Positions 7,101 through 9,571 of a stretch of DNA of 9,571 bases are shown piece after piece; position 1 is the stretch's first letter, and every line of letters begins with the position of its first letter. The notes beneath the pieces are model-generated. The model was not told the DNA's origin, ran no database searches, and saw only the letters and a program-made list of their open reading frames with translations. The stretch is from Tannerella sp. (GTDB lineage Bacteria > Bacteroidota > Bacteroidia > Bacteroidales > Tannerellaceae). A program made the translations under genes and the position numbers. Location: assembly GCA_031289445.1 (NCBI GenBank), contig JAITPL010000118.1, positions 1 through 9,571 on the forward strand. Reading direction: 5' to 3'.

Positions 7101-8806
7101 CCAAGCCGGCGGCAGTTCAAAAGAAGCCCGAGAAGAAAACGCTGGAGGTGGAAATCAAACTTAATCCCGACAGCGGTGTGATAGTGCAGCATAACATGTT
7201 GACGAAAAAAGTCTTGATAAGCGCACGCCGAACAAGCGACAGCAGCAGTTACAAGGTGAAATATACCGCAATCGACTACGCGCGTATCCGCATCACCAAC
7301 AAGGATACAATCAGTCTCAAGTTGAAAGTACGTCCCGCTCCGCAGCAGGACGAGACTTTTGCCTACAAACTTGCCGAGCATACGGCTCGCACGCTGATGA
7401 TGCTTCGCAGTGTTTCCCTAACCTACAACATATCGGACGGCATGTACCTGCCGGGCTTTATGCCGGGTATAGCCAACTGGTTCGGTCAGGGCGCAACGTC
7501 GGCCGGTCGCGCTCCCGGATGGGGTTTTGCATTCGGCGATGTGCGCAGGGATTATATCAGCGAGGCAGCCGACAAGAAATGGCTTGTCTATAACCCCGAC
7601 AATATCACGCCGGCCATGATAAATTCATTCAAGCATCTTAGCGGCAATACCCAGCTGGAGCCTCTTAAAGGTTTGAAGATAGCGCTGAACATCGACTATA
7701 TGGATTCACGCGATACCCAGATACAGTTTATGTCGCAGGGGATGCCCGAAACACGTACCGGCAACTTCAGCATGACAACCGTGGGTCTGGGCGGTTTCTT
7801 TGCAGGCTCCGGCGATTCGCGCAAGGCTTACAAGTCGGACGTCTTCAGCAAGATGCTGGATTTCCGGACGATAATCGCGGAACGCATCAGCGGCAGATAC
7901 TCAGGCTCTCGCTATCCTAACAGCGGATTCCTGGCCGGAACGGTCTATCCTTCGCTCGATGGCTACAAGCCCGAACTCGGCAGCGTCGGCGTCAATTCGA
8001 GCGATGTGCTGATACCGGCTTTTCTCGCGGCTTATACCAACAAAAAGGCTGAAAAGGTCGGGCTGACGGCTTTTCCTTCGATGGGCAGCGTGCTGCCGAA
8101 CTGGAAGGTTACCTACGACGGTCTGACGCAGATACCTTACTTCGCCGCCCGCTTCAAGGCTTTTAACTTTACGCACAACTACAGCTGCATCTACAACGTC
8201 GGCAACTACACATCCTATCTTAACTGGGTCAACGCCGGTATAGGCGGCGACCTCGGCTACATAAGCAATACCGAGACCGGCGCTCCGATACCTTCAATGG
8301 GCTACGAGATTGCATCGGTGTCGATGGTCGAGCAGTTCAGTCCGCTGCTGGGTGTTGACGCGACAATGCTTAACGATGTGACGGTAGGAACAAAGTACTC
8401 GAAGATGCGCACAATAAACATGAATGTTACTTCGTATCAGATGGTCGAGATTTTCAAGGACGACATCACCCTGAGCCTTGGATACAAGTATCCGGAGTTT
8501 AATAAGGTTCTTGGACTGAAGAAGAAGAAAAACAGCGACTTCAACAACGACCTCACGGTAAGGATGGATTACACATACAGTAAAAATCTGTCGCTGATAC
8601 GCAAGATAGAGGAAGATTACACGCAGGCGACGCAGGGATCGCTGTCGCACAGGGTGAATTTCTCGGCCGACTATGCCTTCAGCAAGAAAGTAACCCTCCG
8701 CGCATTCTATGACCTGCAAATCAACGAGCCATTAGTGTCCAGCTCCGCCTATCCCACAACAAATGCCAACTACGGACTAAGTATTCAGGTGTCGCTGGAT
8801 CAGTAA
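1196..8806 (+). CDS. sprA: SprA/Sov, outer-membrane translocon of the type IX secretion system
   Basis: SprA (Sov in Porphyromonas) is the very large outer-membrane barrel through which T9SS cargo leaves the periplasm. In the Flavobacterium structure it is a 36-strand barrel with a lateral gate, working with PorV and a plug protein. This copy has 2536 residues, compared with about 2400-2500 in known members, in one unbroken frame. A basic start and hydrophobic core (2-21) form a signal peptide, with likely cleavage after A23. Residues 35-64 are a five-residue repeat and 176-184 are glycine-rich. Family hallmarks follow: GGVRLRSQGTIG (207-218), INRIEVWIT (393-401), GDGFFDFVEG (629-638), YLDDFE (876-881), YIEFWVMDPF (1036-1045), an EF-hand-like loop (1220-1231), EVWINELRVTDFDESGGW (1549-1566) and an aromatic-ended barrel C-terminus. 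Only two cysteines are visible. The start overlaps the ruvA stop, and with no close ribosome-binding sequence (AAGGA lies 18 nt away) coupling is likely. Confidence 0.97.
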   Translation: MKRRGKYIIIVVIFISGIFALNAEYVGVAGIVQYSESLSSESFSSDNLTSGNLTSDTIPSDSISEDIVAKSRILIDSIPGDTVIKPRIPVKKTVPEEYEDLKGNSAADLRDPENLKTEVEYDLKTGTYLIKSVVGDMKLGTPLMMTPEEYQKYSLKQSINQYFREKNRAAWDSISGGGGPGGKGDKRFDPMNIQFDLGPAEKIFGPGGVRLRSQGTIGLDVGLKSSSTNNPSLPEKSRSRTFFNFDTDVQANMVASVGNKVNFDFNYNTGAAFEFDAAKLNLNYAGDEDEIVKALEGGNVSLQTNNSLIRGGSALFGVKTDLQFGKLRIKAIVAQQESDSRSISSKGGSQMTNYEITADNYDESRHYFFSHYFRDNYDKALSKLPYISSGIMINRIEVWITNKSSIHGQTRNIVAFADLGENSHISNPMFTPAGNLPVPYNNANSLYGAVVANYPGAREISTVTQTFDGVIEGGRDYEKVESARMLSASDYNFNQQLGYISLTAKLQNDEVLAVAFEYIYNGTVYQVGEFSSDKTEDTNKCLYLKLLKGTSLSPSMPFWDLMMKNIYAIPGAYMVSKEKFRLDIVYHSDTAGTYVYTIPEGEIKEKPLLKVMNLDRLNSNNEVVPNSQGDGFFDFVEGYTVTAVNGRIIFPVVEPFGQHLRKAIGNDAVADKYVYQELYDSTLTIAKQIAEKNKFVIRGQYSGSSSSSTVLKLGATNVARGSVVVQANGIVLTENVDYQVNYTSGTVTILNETLISSNANISVSLENQSTSSMQRKSVFGTDINYEISKDLNVGTTIMHLSEVPQTTKMSFGEESVKNTLWGLNLDYKSQSQWLTNMVDKLPLLSVTAPSTFSLNAEFAHLIAGHYQSKYVGEYSYLDDFESTQSEFDLLNPYFWNISSTPYDGGKEMAQFPEAILSNNIDYGKNRALLAWYYIDGLFTRRNSSLRPSYMTDDDLSDHRVRAVLSEELFPNRDLLYNENNYLNILNLAYYPKERGPYNLDADNINIDGTLANPEKRWGGIMRSLDQTDFEAANIQYIEFWVMDPFIYNPNQKGGDLYFNLGEVSEDILKDEKKFFENGMPANGDLLLVDTTVWGRVPKQQSTVYAFDNTAGARALQDVGFNGLSSVEEQMFPTYQSYIEKLRSRLSPETLSSMENDPFSPLNDPAGDDFSYFRSYDHDSKQTDILTRYKHYNGVEGNSKESGETRESYGTSSKMVPDVEDFNQDNTLNENEKYYQYRVSMRPKDMVVGANYIVDKRITNVRLANGTREDVTWYQFKVPVRDYTNNIGSMTDFSSIRFMRMYMTDFEESTVLRFGKFALIRGEWRPYQQNLAKQGSMPSVAGTIAVASVNIEENSDREPVNYMLPPGVTRITDPNQPQLRQQNEQSLSLKINNLASQDARAVYKTTSYDLRRYKRMQLFVHAEKLVDDVTSLENSDLSVFIRLGSDYKNNFYEYEVPLTLTPFGTRDREQIWPADNMLNFGFEALTELKLRRNRAKSAGENGVNYNTFYTEYDPDNTRNSISVVGNPSLSDVQVIMIGVRNNSKDIKSAEVWINELRVTDFDESGGWAANANANLAIADFATVNAMGNIETAGFGSIEQSVSERSLDDHSRFSIATTLQLGKLLPDKLGMSLPLYYSYSQETLSPQYNPLDQDILLQKSIDNELTKTGKDSIRSFSYDTYTTKALALNNVHVNIKSKTPMPYDPANITMGFASNTEKRTNPETTYETTNHFQGNLGYAYTPFVKPLKPFTKLKTNNGYTKYAKQMAFYYLPSSISFQNNITRNYYELQLRDLNDLGSGVNNIPVSFSQNFLWDRALDLRWNPLPNIMVEFSSNTNARIEEANLQVNREMNPDAYERWKDTVMQSIADMGTPLLYDQKMSIRYMPPFQQIPVLDWVSGTVTYTTTYNWEKGAFVDEETNIGNSIKNRREIDFTGKLTLLTLYNKNDFLKKVIQKGNIRPPAPARDAKGKVTKPAAVQKKPEKKTLEVEIKLNPDSGVIVQHNMLTKKVLISARRTSDSSSYKVKYTAIDYARIRITNKDTISLKLKVRPAPQQDETFAYKLAEHTARTLMMLRSVSLTYNISDGMYLPGFMPGIANWFGQGATSAGRAPGWGFAFGDVRRDYISEAADKKWLVYNPDNITPAMINSFKHLSGNTQLEPLKGLKIALNIDYMDSRDTQIQFMSQGMPETRTGNFSMTTVGLGGFFAGSGDSRKAYKSDVFSKMLDFRTIIAERISGRYSGSRYPNSGFLAGTVYPSLDGYKPELGSVGVNSSDVLIPAFLAAYTNKKAEKVGLTAFPSMGSVLPNWKVTYDGLTQIPYFAARFKAFNFTHNYSCIYNVGNYTSYLNWVNAGIGGDLGYISNTETGAPIPSMGYEIASVSMVEQFSPLLGVDATMLNDVTVGTKYSKMRTINMNVTSYQMVEIFKDDITLSLGYKYPEFNKVLGLKKKKNSDFNNDLTVRMDYTYSKNLSLIRKIEEDYTQATQGSLSHRVNFSADYAFSKKVTLRAFYDLQINEPLVSSSAYPTTNANYGLSIQVSLDQ
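1298..1387 (+). repeat. Six tandem degenerate 15-bp units inside sprA
   Basis: Six in-frame 15-base units, each beginning with TCC, encode the five-residue units SESLS, SESFS, SDNLT, SGNLT, SDTIP and SDSIS (residues 35-64). The pattern is S-[DEG]-[NST]-[LIF]-[STP]. It lies about 12 residues after the predicted signal-peptide cleavage site, ahead of the conserved SprA region. Units three and four differ by only one base (GAC/GGC), which points to recent unit duplication. The reverse strand stays open through this block, which explains a long spurious antisense frame here. Confidence 0.85.
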
Positions 8807-8810
8807 AAGT

Positions 8811-8842
8811 CCCCGGAGAAAGCCCTCAAGCCCCCGGAGGGG
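8811..8842 (+). terminator. Possible sprA transcript-end hairpin with a direct repeat
   Basis: Just after the sprA stop, CCCCGGAG occurs twice (8811-8818 and 8832-8839). CCCTC at 8823-8827 can pair with GAGGG at 8837-8841 across a 9-nt loop, or alternatively CCCC at 8831-8834 with GGGG at 8839-8842 across a 4-nt loop. There is no T-tract afterwards, so this is not a textbook intrinsic terminator. Its position directly behind a long gene is the main reason to suspect an end-of-transcript role. Confidence 0.3.
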
Positions 8843-8877
8843 TATGAGGAGAACTGCGACTAATTTATGGAGTAGCA

Positions 8878-9056
8878 TCCCCGCGAAGAGGGGTACATAT
8901 CAGACGTTTCTATCACTTTTCACCTGTGGAGGAAAACTTTTTCCCCATAGGGGGATTCACATAAAAACTATCCGAATTAATCTAATGTAAATCCCCGATT
9001 GGGAAGAAAGGTGTGTATAATTCCGTGTTCTATTGATATGTATCCCCAATTGGGAT
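8878..9056. repeat. Set of four short C-run/G-run hairpins, three about 50 bp apart
   Basis: Four elements begin with TCCCC and can fold back on a G-run. They are 8878-8894 (CCCC/GGGG, 7-nt loop), 8942-8955 (TCCCC/GGGGA, 4-nt loop), 8992-9004 (TCCC/GGGA, 5-nt loop) and 9042-9056 (ATCCC/GGGAT, 5-nt loop, containing the palindrome CCCAATTGGG). Starts are 64, 50 and 51 bases apart. The AT-rich spacers show only weak likeness to each other, such as TATCAGACGTTTCTAT after the first and TATAATTCCGTGTTCTAT after the third. This is not a CRISPR: the repeats are too short and degenerate. Confidence 0.5.
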
Positions 9057-9090
9057 GCGCTGTATCAATTCTCCTTCGCCGTCCATTGGC

Positions 9091-9146
9091 AGATTCGCAA
9101 TGACAGGGCTACGCCGTCATTGCGAGGTACGAAGCAATCTCCTGAT
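9091..9146. repeat. REP-like dispersed palindromic element
   Basis: A 10-bp stem pairs 9095-9104 (TCGCAATGAC) with 9116-9125 (GTCATTGCGA). The 11-nt loop contains a further GGC/GCC pairing (9107-9109 with 9113-9115). The right arm continues as AGGTACGAAGCAATCTCCTG. I recognise the core GTCATTGCGAGG-ACGAAGCAATC as a dispersed intergenic repeat seen in many unrelated bacteria, where it yields spurious peptides of the type SLRGTKQS and HCEVRSN; both appear in two plus-strand frames here. It lies between two convergent genes, the usual site for such elements, and may protect or end both transcripts. No transposase gene is nearby. Confidence 0.7.
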
Positions 9147-9179
9147 TTTGTCAATGCGACACCCAAAAGCAGATATCTC

Positions 9180-9223
9180 ATCAATTCAAGCTTCAAAGCC
9201 CCAATCAATTCACTTCAAATGCC
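9180..9223. repeat. Imperfect direct repeat spanning the GH172 stop codon
   Basis: Bases 9180-9200 and 9204-9223 are near copies: both start ATCAATTCA, then read (AG)CTTCAAA(T)GCC, with a two-base and a one-base indel. The second copy covers the GH172 stop and last codons. Read on the minus strand, the first copy would encode a similar ending (AFEA then stop, against the real EAFEVN). It looks like a small tandem duplication of the gene end. Confidence 0.6.
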
Positions 9224-9571
9224 TCCCAGGGCGGAAGTTTCGGGAATTTACTGTGCGGCTCGGTTTGATACCAGAAGCAGACGGAAGCTATGTCGGACTG
9301 TTGCGGCAGATAGCGTCCGCCATGTCGCCAACCCAAGTCCTGAATGGTTATTTTGAGGTCTTTATCAAAGCGCACAGGGTCGGCAATATGCCAGCGGTAT
9401 AGTCCGAAACGCTGTTGCGCACGATAGACGCCGTCCGGACGAATCACTTGAGAGAGGCCACAGTAAGGCGTGCAAAACTCTTTGTATTGTCCCTCGCGGT
9501 CGAAGTTATAGGAGCCGCAGAAATAGTCTTCCGTTCCTGTGCCGCAAATCGTCGGGAACTTGGAATCGCCG
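9205..9571 (-). CDS. DUF2961 / glycoside hydrolase family 172 protein, C-terminal part (runs off right edge)
   Basis: An open minus-strand frame enters from the right edge and ends at TGA 9207-9205, giving 121 residues. The first residues GDSKFPTICGTGTEDYFCGS carry the GTGxEDYF signature of DUF2961, now classed as GH172. Its glutamate (residue 14 of the fragment, about 9529-9531) is a candidate catalytic residue. QRFGLYRWHIADPVRF, then the GGRYLPQQSDIASVCFWYQT stretch and EPH near the end are also typical of the family. Characterised GH172 enzymes act on D-fructofuranosides, including difructose dianhydride I, and on D-arabinofuranosides in mycobacterial-type arabinan. Which substrate applies here cannot be decided from a fragment. 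The protein ends soon after the catalytic domain, so there is no C-terminal T9SS sorting domain and it is not an evident cargo of the neighbouring translocon. Family members are roughly 350-400 residues, so about two thirds is missing. The visible internal ATG near 9447 is not the true start. Confidence 0.88.
   Translation of the reverse strand, partial: GDSKFPTICGTGTEDYFCGSYNFDREGQYKEFCTPYCGLSQVIRPDGVYRAQQRFGLYRWHIADPVRFDKDLKITIQDLGWRHGGRYLPQQSDIASVCFWYQTEPHSKFPKLPPWEAFEVN

Larger units (their letters stand above)
8807..9204. other. Gene-free stretch between convergent sprA and GH172 genes
   Basis: I see no credible gene, tRNA or other known RNA in these 398 bases. From left to right it holds a CCCCGGAG direct repeat with a weak hairpin (8811-8842), four short C-run/G-run hairpins (8878-9056), a REP-like palindromic repeat (9091-9146), and a partial copy of the GH172 3' end (9180-9200). 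Two plus-strand frames that begin here are products of the repeat sequence. Confidence 0.7.

Noticed and set aside
8878..9056. Possible CRISPR array, because of hairpins spaced about 50 bp apart.
   Set aside because: The repeated part is only about 13-17 bp and differs in every copy, spacing is uneven at the first interval, and no cas gene is present.
9033..9402. Two overlapping plus-strand frames (9033-9356 and 9055-9402).
   Set aside because: Their recognisable peptides (SLRGTKQS, RHCEVRSN) are the known spurious translations of the REP-like element, and the rest lies antisense to the GH172 gene.
9205..9447. A complete 80-residue minus-strand gene starting at the ATG near 9447.
   Set aside because: The frame stays open to the window edge and the upstream residues carry the GTGTEDYF signature of DUF2961, so this ATG is internal to a larger gene.

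Overview
The window reads as chromosomal DNA from a member of the Bacteroidota, most likely a Bacteroidales lineage that carries a type IX secretion system (T9SS). The support is a full-length SprA/Sov outer-membrane translocon, a DUF4254 protein of the type common in this phylum, a TAnnTTTG-type -7 box, and an A-rich leader instead of a Shine-Dalgarno sequence. Most Bacteroides species lack T9SS, so a non-Bacteroides Bacteroidales is the better guess. The species cannot be named from sequence alone.

Layout: (1) positions 1-503, minus strand: N-terminal 167 codons of a DUF4254 protein that runs off the left edge. (2) 504-611: AT-rich divergent promoter region with a perfect 14-bp palindrome. 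(3) 612-1196, plus: ruvA, complete. (4) 1196-8806, plus: sprA, 2536 codons, overlapping the ruvA stop by one base (TAATG). It fills about 80% of the window. (5) 8807-9204: a gene-free stretch of about 400 bp with G/C-clamped short hairpins, three of them about 50 bp apart, followed by a REP-like palindromic repeat. (6) 9205-9571, minus: the C-terminal 121 residues of a DUF2961/GH172 glycoside hydrolase that runs off the right edge, converging on sprA.

ruvA and sprA form an apparent translationally coupled pair: a Holliday-junction branch-migration subunit followed by the protein-conducting channel of the T9SS. This linkage is known in Bacteroidota and is not new. The flanking genes concern glycans (DUF4254 usually lies near cell-envelope glycosyltransferases; GH172 cleaves furanosides) and have no evident functional tie to the pair.

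I see no convincing undescribed multi-gene system. The points most worth a second look are the non-coding 8807-9204 segment, a six-unit five-residue repeat just after the SprA signal peptide, an EF-hand-like loop inside SprA, the palindrome in the ruvA-sprA promoter region, and a small duplication of the GH172 3' end.
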